Assembly (NCBI GenBank): GCA_031317595.1 | Contig: JANCMB010000001.1 | Span: 1,172,971-1,236,970, forward strand | Direction: 5' to 3' | DNA length: 64,000 nucleotides | Source: Glutamicibacter sp. PS | GTDB taxonomy: Bacteria; Actinomycetota; Actinomycetes; Actinomycetales; Micrococcaceae | Part shown: piece by piece, positions 16,933-26,197 of the stretch | Numbering within the stretch: the stretch's first letter is position 1 | Layout: each line of letters opens with the position of its first letter | Translations under genes and position numbers: made by a program | Notes under the pieces: generated by a model | Told to the model about the DNA's origin: nothing | Databases searched by the model: none | What the model saw: only the letters and a program-made list of their open reading frames with translations

Positions 16933-19900
16933 TTACCGATCGATTTCGATCCCGTGTTCCTTCAGCACCGGCAGGAACAATTCGTCAACCACCCGACGGG
17001 CAGCGTACCCATCATCGTGTGGGGCGAAGCGTTGCCGGAACGCCTCATAGGCTTCCCCGTACTTTTGCGGGTAGCGCTCGACATCCAACAGTTCCGCGGC
17101 CAGCTCGTCCAGCTCCCGGCATAGCGGACTCGGGGCGATCTCCTCCAAGTCCATATACATGGGCCGGGTTGAGAGGTAGTCCTCGAGATCCGGTACGAAG
17201 AAGTACAGCGGTTTGCGGGACACCGCGTAGTCAAACATCACCGACGAATAGTCGGTAATGCAGACATCCGAGGCGATATAGAGCTCGGCAATATCTGGGT
17301 GGAAGGTTGCGTCCACCACCCGATCGTTGCCCTGCATCACCGCCCCTGCACGCTTATTGAAGCTGTGGCCACGGGTGATCACCGTCCACTCCGGCCCAAG
17401 CCTTTCGGTCAGCTCAGCCAGATCCAACCCGTCATAGGCCGCCGCACGCCAGTTGTTGCGCAAGTAGTCCCGGTAGGTGGGTGCGTACAACGCCACCTTT
17501 TGCGAGGGATCGATGCCCAACTTCCGGAGAATCTCGGCACGATCCTGCGGCCCAGCCAGAGCCACCCGGTCGTTGCGCGGCATGCCAAGTTCGCGTACCG
17601 GGCCGTCATAGAGGAACTCGGTGGGGAAGAGTTCGGTCGTGAAAGGGCTGGCAGTCACCAGATAATCCCAGTAGCTCGCGGCCTCGCGTTTCTCATCGAG
17701 CCACTCCGGGGAACCATTGAGGAACTTCCACTCGGAAAGCCCGATGATCTTCAGCGGGGTGCCATGCCAGGTCTGAATATAGGTCTGGTGATCGTGATCC
17801 AGGTACCCCATGATGGCGCCGTAGTTGTTGATCACGAAGCGCGAACGGGCAATCTTTTCGGTCCACTTCTCCGAACCATCGATGACGGCCTCTCCCCCGG
17901 GAGGAATAGGGATCGAGTGATCCTTCACGGCCCAGTAGTACTTGAGCTTCGCACCCCGGCGCTGCAACTCCTGCTGAATGGCCAGCGCGGAGTCACCAGC
18001 GGAACCGCCCATGTCAGTACGGAAGAATACGGCGTCCTCGGGTTCGACCTGAGCGGGCTTGGCCCAGCGCAACTCGCGCTGCGCCTTCTCGTACGCTCCA
18101 GATTCACTATCGGGCACCGGCGGGCGCAGGCGCACGGTAACGCGAGCCCACTTGGCACGGTCCAACTGTACTCGTGCCTGCTCGAAGCTGTAACGCAGCG
18201 GCAGCTCCAGAGACTTCTGATCGGTGATGACCAGCTGGCCGACGGCCTCCGGGTCCTCCGGGTCGGTGCACACCAACAGCTCGTACTGCGCGCTTGGGTA
18301 GGGACGAAGGTCCCCGTACCAGTTCTCTTGACGTAGCGGCACGGTGACTTCGAAGGCGCCCTGTGCATCGGGATCGAAACGCACCCACTGCTTAGCTTCG
18401 TTACCCGACAGAGCGATGGACACGTAGCCGACCGGGCTAGGACCGGACCAGGTCCCGCGCAGCAAGAGATTGAGGTCCTCGTCCACGGTGGCGTCTTCGA
18501 CAATCGCGTTGTCGTAACGCTCGTGCAGCACGGTCCATCCGCGCGGCGTTGCATCCACGGTCAGGCCGCGGCCCTGCACACGTTCCACCGTGGTGTTCTC
18601 TGACCAGGCCACCTCGCTGCTCTTTGTCCCGGTGGTGACCCGGAAACGCCACGTTGAATGTAGCCGCTCGCTGATCTGCGGAAGCTGTGCGGTGAAATCG
18701 ATGGCCTTGGTCCCGTTAGCGTCAAAGGACACCGGTACGCTCTCGGTGCCGGCTGGGCCGAGCAGCTCGACGGCGCTGATCTTCGCCGAGTCGGGAACGG
18801 TGATACGGCCGGACACCGCATACCCATCGATGGCAACGGACTGCATGATCGTCTTGGGCCGGCGCACGTCAAGGCGCAGTGGAACCCCGGGGCCGCTGAC
18901 CGGCACGACGCGCGTGTCCTTGGAAACTTCGCGGAATCCGATGACCGCGGCACTACCGCCACGCCAAACCCGGTTCATCGTGGTTTCGCGTTTGACCTTG
19001 CCGCTGCGTACGCGCACGACGAACTGCCAGCGACGTGAGCGGCGATACTGACGAACCAGGCTCGTGACGTCGACACTGGCGGTGAAGCCAACGTTGGCGT
19101 AGGACCGGAAAGGATCTTTGCCTCGGCTATAGGCCATGGGTGACTCTGTACGCTCAACCTGGCAGACCACCTCGCGCTCACCATCGGTGACGACGACCTC
19201 GATTTGCTGCGGCTCAACATCCAGCAGTGGAATGTAGGCCCAGCCGAAGACCTTGAAATGGGCCTCATCGCTCCAGGCCACGTCGCTGACGACGCAGACC
19301 ACCGAGGTCTCTTTGGTGAGATCGCGGTCGGCGGCGCGCATCGAGCGGGCGAAGGCCGGGCCGCGCCAACGATCGAGCAAGACCCGTGACCCGCGCTTGG
19401 TGATCGGCAGGGAGTACTTATTGTCTTTGTACCATTCGCGAATCGCCAGCACCTCGAGGGCCTTGCCGCGCGCCAGGGCGTTGTAAATGGAGCGGCGCTC
19501 TTGACTGATCAGGCCGCGGATCGAAGTGGGCACCTTGCGCCAATAGGTTTTGACTAGTCGGCATAGCGCCTCGTTGAATTCCTGGCTGTCTTCTGAGATG
19601 CCCGAGACGTTGAACCATAGGTCGCCCTCGACGAGTTTGGTCAAGAACGTTTGGGTCAGTGTCCGGTTGCCTTTGGCGCGGAGATCTTTCCACAACAGTC
19701 CCAGGGCAAGCTCGCGGTCGACCACGTTCTTGACATTGCCCTTTTGCTGGGTGGCCGAGCTTTCCTCTTCGCGTACGCGCCATTGGTAGATGGGGGTGGA
19801 GAGAATATCGACGTGATTCGCTTCGTTGTAGGCCCGGAACGCCAGGTGCATATCCTCGAAGATCACTCCGACCGGGAAGCTGTAACCCTGTTTCTTCCAG

Positions 19901-20424
19901 AAATCCATCCGGTAGAGCTTGTTCCACACGACCGTGTCGTAAAGAAGCTCCGGGACATCATCGAGAGAAGCATCAAACCGGTCGGTGGCGTGCGAACTGC
20001 GGTGGTGCCACGATTGCCAAGACTTCGGCCCCTTGAAGCGGTGCACATTGCCACTGACTACATCGGCACCCGAGGCTAGGGCTTGTTCGATCATGAGCTG
20101 CAACGAATAGGGGTAGAGCAAGTCGTCCCCATCGATGAAGGCGAGGTATTCACCTTTGGCCAAGGCAATGCCGGTATTGCGCGCGGCAGACACTCCGGCA
20201 TTGGGCACATGGCTGACGCGTAGGCGTTCGTCGCGGGCAGCATACTCGTCGCAGATCGCACCGCTCTCATCGGTGGAACCGTCATCGATCAAGATGAGTT
20301 CGAAGTTCTCGTATTCCTGTTCGAGCACGGATTCGATGGTCATGCCAATGTAGCGCTGCACATTGTAAACGGGCACAACGATCGAGATGAGAGGCGTTCG
20401 GGACAGCATTTGTATTTCGGTCAC
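16933..20424 (-). CDS. GT2 glycosyltransferase fused to CDP-glycerol glycerophosphotransferase
   Basis: A 1163-residue multidomain enzyme. Residues 10-330 are a GT-A glycosyltransferase with SIVVPVYNVQRYI, DDGSTD and the metal site FIDGDD. Residues about 375-770 are mostly beta-strand and link the catalytic ends. Residues about 800-1150 are a TagF-type domain with FRTDMGGSAGDSA, the HG motif in QTWHGTPLK, LYAPTYRD, the second His in RGHSF, and DVCITDYSSVMFDYA. Such fusions are expected to add a sugar and an alditol phosphate in turn, giving a mixed repeat unit such as glycosyl-glycerol phosphate. That is inference from domain content. The start is GTG with AGAAGAG directly upstream; an in-frame ATG 15 nt later has no ribosome site. 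It follows the bidomain gene but has its own upstream region of about 290 bp. Confidence 0.9.
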   Translation of the reverse strand: MTEIQMLSRTPLISIVVPVYNVQRYIGMTIESVLEQEYENFELILIDDGSTDESGAICDEYAARDERLRVSHVPNAGVSAARNTGIALAKGEYLAFIDGDDLLYPYSLQLMIEQALASGADVVSGNVHRFKGPKSWQSWHHRSSHATDRFDASLDDVPELLYDTVVWNKLYRMDFWKKQGYSFPVGVIFEDMHLAFRAYNEANHVDILSTPIYQWRVREEESSATQQKGNVKNVVDRELALGLLWKDLRAKGNRTLTQTFLTKLVEGDLWFNVSGISEDSQEFNEALCRLVKTYWRKVPTSIRGLISQERRSIYNALARGKALEVLAIREWYKDNKYSLPITKRGSRVLLDRWRGPAFARSMRAADRDLTKETSVVCVVSDVAWSDEAHFKVFGWAYIPLLDVEPQQIEVVVTDGEREVVCQVERTESPMAYSRGKDPFRSYANVGFTASVDVTSLVRQYRRSRRWQFVVRVRSGKVKRETTMNRVWRGGSAAVIGFREVSKDTRVVPVSGPGVPLRLDVRRPKTIMQSVAIDGYAVSGRITVPDSAKISAVELLGPAGTESVPVSFDANGTKAIDFTAQLPQISERLHSTWRFRVTTGTKSSEVAWSENTTVERVQGRGLTVDATPRGWTVLHERYDNAIVEDATVDEDLNLLLRGTWSGPSPVGYVSIALSGNEAKQWVRFDPDAQGAFEVTVPLRQENWYGDLRPYPSAQYELLVCTDPEDPEAVGQLVITDQKSLELPLRYSFEQARVQLDRAKWARVTVRLRPPVPDSESGAYEKAQRELRWAKPAQVEPEDAVFFRTDMGGSAGDSALAIQQELQRRGAKLKYYWAVKDHSIPIPPGGEAVIDGSEKWTEKIARSRFVINNYGAIMGYLDHDHQTYIQTWHGTPLKIIGLSEWKFLNGSPEWLDEKREAASYWDYLVTASPFTTELFPTEFLYDGPVRELGMPRNDRVALAGPQDRAEILRKLGIDPSQKVALYAPTYRDYLRNNWRAAAYDGLDLAELTERLGPEWTVITRGHSFNKRAGAVMQGNDRVVDATFHPDIAELYIASDVCITDYSSVMFDYAVSRKPLYFFVPDLEDYLSTRPMYMDLEEIAPSPLCRELDELAAELLDVERYPQKYGEAYEAFRQRFAPHDDGYAARRVVDELFLPVLKEHGIEIDR

Positions 20425-20670
20425 ACTCTTCTAGTTAGACATTGTCTTGGCCGCTCGGTGCGGGAGCTAATGCTTCCCACGGGCCAACACAAACTTATTG
20501 CCGATTCAGCTTGGCTAATTGTCGATGCGGGGTACATCGGCTGCGCCACGGATCGGCACCGCCGGCAGACTGATCAGGGATGCTCGAATCGGTAGATCTG
20601 AACGTTCCGGCGGGGATCAACCACCGTTGATACTTTATCAACACCCGTTGGCTGACACGACGAACCGGCA

Positions 20671-20703
20671 AGGGGTGTGGGCCCGAGCCGGGCCCACACC
20701 CCT
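20671..20703 (-). terminator. GC-rich hairpin after the twin-domain glycerophosphotransferase gene
   Basis: 15-bp perfect stem (AGGGGTGTGGGCCCG and its complement) with a 3-nt loop, 7 nt past the stop codon. No T tract follows. The rest of 20425-20670, ahead of the next gene, shows nothing recognisable. Confidence 0.75.
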
Positions 20704-20710
20704 ACCGTTG

Positions 20711-23700
20711 CTAGGCGTTATCGCCGAAGAATCGGTCAACGACGCGCCGGGACGCATGCCCATCGTCGTAGGGGGCAAAACGTGCCACGAATTCCTCCCG
20801 GTCGACCCCTTCGAGTGGTTCCCCGGCGAGCGCCTTGCCCACGCACTGCCACAGCTCGGTTTCGCTCTGCACGACCGGTCCGGGTAGATCCTTGTCATAG
20901 TCGAGGTAGAAACCGCGCAGGTTATCGCGGTAGTTGACGAGGTCGTACGCGTAGAAAATGATCGGTCGCTTCAGGATGGAATAGTCAAAGAACACCGAAG
21001 AATAGTCGGTTACCAGAACGTCCGAGGCCAAGTAAAGCTCTTGGATGTCCGGGTAGGAGGAAACATCGATGACCCGCTCGGCTAGTTCCTCGGGGATGCT
21101 GATGGCATTGGCTACCAGCACATGCATGCGTAGCAGCAGCACGGTGTCGTGACCGAAGCGTTCATTGAACTGAGCTAGGTCGAAGGGAAGCTCAAAACGG
21201 AAACGTCCCTTGCCGTTACCGGCATCGTCGCGGAAGGTCGGCGCATAGAGCACAGTACGCACTTCGGGTGCCAGTCCCAGCGATTCCCGGACGCGGCGTT
21301 CATGTTCCTCGGCCCGCTCGGACATGAGGATGTCGTTGCGCGGGTAACCAAGCTCGACCGCTTCGCCGGCATACGCGTAGGAAGAACGCATGGCGTCGGT
21401 GGCATAGGGACTAGGCGAAATCAGGTGGCTCCACTGGGAGGTTGCCTGCAGGACGCGTTGCACATACCCCTCGTCCCGGCCATGAATCTCCTCAACGTCA
21501 AGCAGCATGTGCTTTAACGGGGTTCCATGCCACGTTTGCAGGAAGATCCCGTTCTTCCGTCGACGCAGATAGTAGGGCATGCTCTGGTTGGACACCCAAT
21601 ATTTGGCTTTGGCTAGGTACCAGTAGTACTCCGGTGAGAGCCGTTTCACCACGCGCGTATGCGGGTCGGTGAAGCGGTGGCTTCCCGAATAGATCCATAC
21701 CTTGGTACGGGTGTCCCCACGGCGGACCAGTTCCTCATAGATATACCGTGGCGAGTCACCGTATTGCTTACCGAGGCCGGATTCGAAAACGATAATATTT
21801 TCGTCCACCTTGGTTGCTTGTACCGCTCGGAACATCGCGCGCATGGCCGTGTAGTAGTACTTGTGCTTCCGGAATCGGCGCATCAGCTTCTCCGGAAGTT
21901 CGGCTCGCCACGTATCGTCACCGGAGGTCCGCAGTGAGGCAGCCTCGATCTCCGCGACCACGCGTTCGGCATTGTGGCGATCCCGGTGTGTCATGAACAC
22001 ATCGGCTCGGCGCACGTACTCCTCTTCCATGCTCCGGCCACGCTCGAGGGTGTCTTGCAGATCTCCCAGAAGGTGCTCGGCGTCAAAGGCGATGCGGCCG
22101 GGTAGTTCGGCGTCGAGGTCAAGGTGCGATCCGTTACGGCCGAGGAAACGGGCACGGTCGAATTGGTAGTAGTGCACGGGTTTGTGCAGGAAGCTAAAGT
22201 CGAAAGCCACCGAGGAGTAGTCGGTGATCATGATGCCTGCTTGCTTGATCAACTGTTGGACATCGACTTCGCCCTGGACGATCAGGCGCGCCGGGGCATC
22301 GGCAAAGTGGTCACGGAAATGCTGCATATTCGGATGCAGGCTAAACACGATTTCAAGGTCATGTTCCCGGGCCAGTTCGGCCAACTGCGGTGAGGCTAGG
22401 AGCTCTCGCCAGCGTTGCAAGTAATCGGATTCGAGGAAGGCCTCCTCCGTTTGCAACCAGTCTCGCCAGGTCGGAATGATCAGCAGCATTTTGGAGTGCA
22501 GCGGGGTCTGGCCGTCCAATAGCGCGTCGAACCGCGGCAATCCGGTTACCTTAACCTCCGATTCCGGGTATTGGAAGTCGTTGACGATGTACTGCTTTTC
22601 GCGATCCGACGACACGCAGAACAAGTCGGTGGCGAAGCCTGGGGAATTCTTCCCGTAGTTCGGCACCATCCATTTGGTGCCCATCACTCCATGCTGTAGA
22701 AATACGCGGGTGGCGCGGCTACGGGCCGAGAAAGCGGAGTACCGGGTCGGGTAGAGGAAGTCGGCGTGGTGGGTGCCGATGATTCGCGTGGCACGCAGCG
22801 CCAGTTCGAAGTGTTCCTTAGATCCGTGGAAGACCACGTGATCTAGGTTCTCGAAGTTACGCAGGTCTGGCGACTGCCGATCGATTACGTAATAAGCCTC
22901 GATATCTGGTCGGTGGCTGTGCAGGTAGCGGAATAGATGCAGCCCGTTGTCTTGGGCCTTGTACGGCAGTTCGCCCACGAGCCACACCGGCTCCTCGCCG
23001 GGTCGAAGCACCGGGAAGGTACGCGCCGTGGATTCTTCGAGGACCGCATAAGCTTCGGCGTCAAAGACTTCAAGCAGTAGCGACGTTGCCTTGGCTTTGA
23101 ACGTATAGTACGGCGAAATGACCAGTGTCCGGTCCCCCGCCGTCACCGAGCCGCCAGCCGTCGTTGAGCGCACCAGATAGGGCGTGCGTGAGATCCGCCA
23201 ACGTAGCGGTTCGTTCAGGGTCGCCCCTTCGACCTCCAGGTAAAGATCGAAGTTGTCGCCGGAATCGATGGTGGACCAGTCCACCGCTCTAAAGTCGAAG
23301 TCGAGCGACCACTTATAGAGGTTTAAACCAAAGCGTCGGGCCGAGAGTTCGGGGCTGAAGTGCAACTCGGTCGCGGCCACGAATTCTTCAGCGGATTTGC
23401 GCCCGCGAATGATCAACCGTGCACCACTGAGCACATCGCTCTTGGCGTCCAACTCGCCAGATAAGTGCAATACGCCGTTGGTGACGGAGATGGCATCGGT
23501 ACGAATGCGGTGTTTGTGCCCCAGCGGACGATTCATTGCGATCGCAATCTCAAATTGCTTGTTCACATACATGGTCATCGAACCGGAGTCGCTGACTAGT
23601 TCGCTGAGTTCTCCGATGTGTGTGGACTCGAAACGGCCCAGAATTCGGTGCACAATGACCTGTTCCGGAACCTCGGTATCGTCCGATTCCAGTAGCTCGG

Positions 23701-24217
23701 TGAGTTCGTTTCGTCGCAGTAGCGGCCCGTCGGCTTCGAGTTGCACCCACGCGATACCACGCGGTAGCTCCCTGGCGGGAGCCGTGAAGCGAAGCGCAAG
23801 GCGTACTGTACCGGGAGCATGGCGCGGATCTACCTCATCGTTCGAAGCCTCGTCAGTCGCCTCGTCTTCATCGGAGACTTCGGGATCCTCTCGCTCATCG
23901 GATACCCGCTCGCGATAATCCGCCCAAGCAAGCAGCAGTGGGTCAGCATACAACTGCGCCGTGACTTGATGATGCTCGCCACTCTCGGTGCTCAAGGCGG
24001 GGATCTCGGTAACAATGTGGCGTCCGTGGAGTACGCTGACGGCTGCGACCGGGTGACCCACTGTAGCCCGTAGGTCGTATCCCAGCTCGTGCTGAGAAAT
24101 GTTTAGCGTGTAGTAGCCCCGGTAGTACCGGTAGTTGCGCTTCTCCAGCCGGTTGTTGTTGCGCCGTTCAACGAGCTTCTGTACGCCGGTGCGCACACTG
24201 TGCTTGAGGTTTTCCAC
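20711..24217 (-). CDS. Twin-domain CDP-glycerol glycerophosphotransferase
   Basis: A 1168-residue protein with two separate TagF-type catalytic domains. A beta-rich N-terminal region (about 1-400) contains an acidic low-complexity stretch near 105-135 (SDEDEATDEASNDE). The first domain (about 405-750) has LQHGVMGTKW, IIPTWRDWL, SLHPNMQHF and ITDYSSVAFDF. The second (about 800-1160) has LQTWHGTPLK, LYAPTFRDD, LRMHVLVAN and VTDYSSVFFDY. Both keep the HG motif and a second His, so both may be active. A single protein could thus add two different alditol phosphates or both prime and extend. The chosen start is GTG at 24217, with AGGA about 8 nt upstream; a TTG 18 nt further up lacks a ribosome site. 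It follows the Stealth gene on the same strand. Confidence 0.88.
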   Translation of the reverse strand: MENLKHSVRTGVQKLVERRNNNRLEKRNYRYYRGYYTLNISQHELGYDLRATVGHPVAAVSVLHGRHIVTEIPALSTESGEHHQVTAQLYADPLLLAWADYRERVSDEREDPEVSDEDEATDEASNDEVDPRHAPGTVRLALRFTAPARELPRGIAWVQLEADGPLLRRNELTELLESDDTEVPEQVIVHRILGRFESTHIGELSELVSDSGSMTMYVNKQFEIAIAMNRPLGHKHRIRTDAISVTNGVLHLSGELDAKSDVLSGARLIIRGRKSAEEFVAATELHFSPELSARRFGLNLYKWSLDFDFRAVDWSTIDSGDNFDLYLEVEGATLNEPLRWRISRTPYLVRSTTAGGSVTAGDRTLVISPYYTFKAKATSLLLEVFDAEAYAVLEESTARTFPVLRPGEEPVWLVGELPYKAQDNGLHLFRYLHSHRPDIEAYYVIDRQSPDLRNFENLDHVVFHGSKEHFELALRATRIIGTHHADFLYPTRYSAFSARSRATRVFLQHGVMGTKWMVPNYGKNSPGFATDLFCVSSDREKQYIVNDFQYPESEVKVTGLPRFDALLDGQTPLHSKMLLIIPTWRDWLQTEEAFLESDYLQRWRELLASPQLAELAREHDLEIVFSLHPNMQHFRDHFADAPARLIVQGEVDVQQLIKQAGIMITDYSSVAFDFSFLHKPVHYYQFDRARFLGRNGSHLDLDAELPGRIAFDAEHLLGDLQDTLERGRSMEEEYVRRADVFMTHRDRHNAERVVAEIEAASLRTSGDDTWRAELPEKLMRRFRKHKYYYTAMRAMFRAVQATKVDENIIVFESGLGKQYGDSPRYIYEELVRRGDTRTKVWIYSGSHRFTDPHTRVVKRLSPEYYWYLAKAKYWVSNQSMPYYLRRRKNGIFLQTWHGTPLKHMLLDVEEIHGRDEGYVQRVLQATSQWSHLISPSPYATDAMRSSYAYAGEAVELGYPRNDILMSERAEEHERRVRESLGLAPEVRTVLYAPTFRDDAGNGKGRFRFELPFDLAQFNERFGHDTVLLLRMHVLVANAISIPEELAERVIDVSSYPDIQELYLASDVLVTDYSSVFFDYSILKRPIIFYAYDLVNYRDNLRGFYLDYDKDLPGPVVQSETELWQCVGKALAGEPLEGVDREEFVARFAPYDDGHASRRVVDRFFGDNA

Positions 24218-24272
24218 GTGACCGATCCTGTTCAACTACTTGTTACTGATCTCTTGCATCTTCGGCCGAAAC

Positions 24273-25634
24273 TTATCGTTCAAAGGAAGAGGGTACGGGA
24301 TACATCCCGTGTAATACCTGCTGAAGAACTTTGCGCAATAGTTCACCCTCGCGAGGTTGTCGCACTTCGTTAATGCAAAACATGTCCGGGGCCGCTGTGC
24401 GCAAAAGCCTCAGACATTGCAAGAGGAAGTCATCGGCACCGATATCCAGATAGGAGTATTCCACGTCGGTGGGGAACCCCAATCCCATCCGCGCCGCGAC
24501 CTGGTGAGCGAGGGATGAGGGAATCGAAATATCGTCGGGGTGTCGGAAACGATGTGCGGCAGTAGCCTCGATGTCATCGGCAAATTCTTCGGCGATTTTC
24601 TGCAGCACGGTGCGGCGCTGCGGATGCGCCACATGTTTAAACTTGCGCGAGGTGGTTCGCTCGTATCTAGTAGCCACCAGTTCTCGATTGTTCGCTGCGG
24701 CGGCATTGACCGGTAGGTCGCGTTCTTCGGCCTGGGTGAAGTGGGTGTTGGTTAATGCGTACTTCGTTTGTCCCGCCGGCCCAAAAAAGAGATTTGGGTG
24801 CAGGGGACGCCCGAAGAACACATCGTCATTGACGTATAGGAAGTGTTCACTCAGTCCGTCGATCCTCGAGAGTTGCGACTCGATGGCATGTGAATTGAAG
24901 GTCGGCAAACACTGTTCCGGCGAGGCGAAAATATCCCTGTGATCAATCACTTCCAGTCGCGGGTGGGCGTCAACCAACCACTCTGGACGCTGCCCCGCGG
25001 TGACGAGATAGACCTTATTGACCCATGGCAGATGTGATTCTAGCGAACGTAGGGAATAACGCAGTTCGTCCCGCGATTCGAAGCGCCCGGGATCGACCGA
25101 ACTGTCGTTGACAACTCCCATGGCCCCAGCGACGGCCCGATGATAGTTGGCCTGCCAGTGGGGGTCGGAAGAATCCACCCAGGTATAGACCGCATCAATC
25201 GTGCCAACGAAGTCTTGCGCGTCGGCGCTAGGTTGCAATTGACCGGGACGAACCTGCCAAATGGCGCCGAGCCCCGCCCGTTGCGCGCTACGGGATCCAT
25301 TCTTGGCGCTGTCCCCCACCGAATACACGGCCTCGGCCGCATAGGAATCCACCCCGGAGAGTCGGTGAATCTCATAGCCATTAGCGCGAAAGCTATCGGC
25401 TAGTGCCGGCCAGTCCGCCGCGCCGACGACTGATCGTGCACTATTGGGATCATCGACCCAATCTATCGATAGCTCATCGGCGAGACGTCGAGTCTGCCGA
25501 CGGTTCTGCACTTGTAGTGCGCGGATCGTCGTATCGCCCTCGGCGATGATCCGGTCCGTATACCGTTGCAGTGCGTGAAGCAATGCGCCCCGCGGGATGC
25601 TGCGTCCCACTGCACCTCTCCAGCCTGCAAACAT
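24273..25634 (-). CDS. Stealth-family sugar-phosphate transferase
   Basis: A 453-residue member of the Stealth family, which transfers hexose-1-phosphate units to build phosphodiester-linked surface polysaccharides and is related to the human GlcNAc-1-phosphotransferase. The conserved regions are visible in order: IDAVYTWVDSSDPHW (CR1, about 145-160), SRDELRYSLRSLESHLPWV then VYLVTAGQRPEWL (CR2, about 185-220), and NDDVFFGRPL with the later HFTQAEERD segment. The ATG has AGGAG 9 nt upstream. It lies 33 bp from tagD and 55 bp from the twin-domain glycerophosphotransferase. Its presence suggests the locus makes a polymer with hexosyl-1-phosphate links as well as glycerol phosphate. Confidence 0.92.
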   Translation of the reverse strand: MFAGWRGAVGRSIPRGALLHALQRYTDRIIAEGDTTIRALQVQNRRQTRRLADELSIDWVDDPNSARSVVGAADWPALADSFRANGYEIHRLSGVDSYAAEAVYSVGDSAKNGSRSAQRAGLGAIWQVRPGQLQPSADAQDFVGTIDAVYTWVDSSDPHWQANYHRAVAGAMGVVNDSSVDPGRFESRDELRYSLRSLESHLPWVNKVYLVTAGQRPEWLVDAHPRLEVIDHRDIFASPEQCLPTFNSHAIESQLSRIDGLSEHFLYVNDDVFFGRPLHPNLFFGPAGQTKYALTNTHFTQAEERDLPVNAAAANNRELVATRYERTTSRKFKHVAHPQRRTVLQKIAEEFADDIEATAAHRFRHPDDISIPSSLAHQVAARMGLGFPTDVEYSYLDIGADDFLLQCLRLLRTAAPDMFCINEVRQPREGELLRKVLQQVLHGMYPVPSSFER

Positions 25635-25667
25635 GGGACACGGCTCCTCTCCATTGGGGTGTATCGG

Positions 25668-26129
25668 TTAGCTAAGTTCCTTGACGATCTGGCTCAGGGT
25701 ATCCAACGTGCTCTTGAGCGATTCAACATGGCGTTCATCGAATTCACTGAGCACCCGCTTCATCTCGGTGGTCGAGATACCTGCGGTGCGTTCTAGGTAG
25801 ACGACCTCGACCTCATCGCTCAGATCGTCGAACTTACCACGCCAATCCTCGCCGATCCCGAAGACTTTGGCATCATACTTCTTGATGTCTAGACGCTTCT
25901 GTTCCCAATTCTCTTCCGGGATGACCTCGTCCACATAGCGGATAGCCCGTACGATCTCGGCTCGTTGTTCGAACGGAACGACCGGCTTCTTGCCCTTGAT
26001 GGCGTTGAACTCATCGGTGGAGACGCCAACGATCAACCGGTCACCCTTTTCGCTCAATCTCTTGAGGATGTTCAGGTGCCCGATGTGAAAAAGATCGAAG
26101 GTACCGTAGGTGAGAACTGTTTTCGTCAT
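25668..26129 (-). CDS. tagD: Glycerol-3-phosphate cytidylyltransferase
   Basis: Makes CDP-glycerol from sn-glycerol-3-phosphate and CTP, the donor for the glycerophosphotransferases in this locus. The 153-residue protein starts MTKTVLTYGTFDLFHIGH, with the HxGH nucleotidyltransferase motif, and contains RTAGISTTEMKR, the cytidylyltransferase RTxGISTT signature. The C-terminal extension after about residue 125 is slightly longer than in TagD of Bacillus. The ATG at 26129 follows AGAGGTAAAC; the open frame runs 120 nt further up without family resemblance. The glycerol-3-phosphate could be supplied by GpsA, encoded 16 kb away in this window. Confidence 0.94.
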   Translation of the reverse strand: MTKTVLTYGTFDLFHIGHLNILKRLSEKGDRLIVGVSTDEFNAIKGKKPVVPFEQRAEIVRAIRYVDEVIPEENWEQKRLDIKKYDAKVFGIGEDWRGKFDDLSDEVEVVYLERTAGISTTEMKRVLSEFDERHVESLKSTLDTLSQIVKELS

Positions 26130-26197
26130 GTTTACCTCTATGCCATCTCGGATCGGAAAGATAGGAAACTGGGGATCGCTATTCTTAGTTTCGCAGA

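Noticed and set aside
17299..18336. 345-residue frame antisense to the GT2-glycerophosphotransferase fusion
   Set aside because: Shadow frame without a ribosome site or family resemblance.
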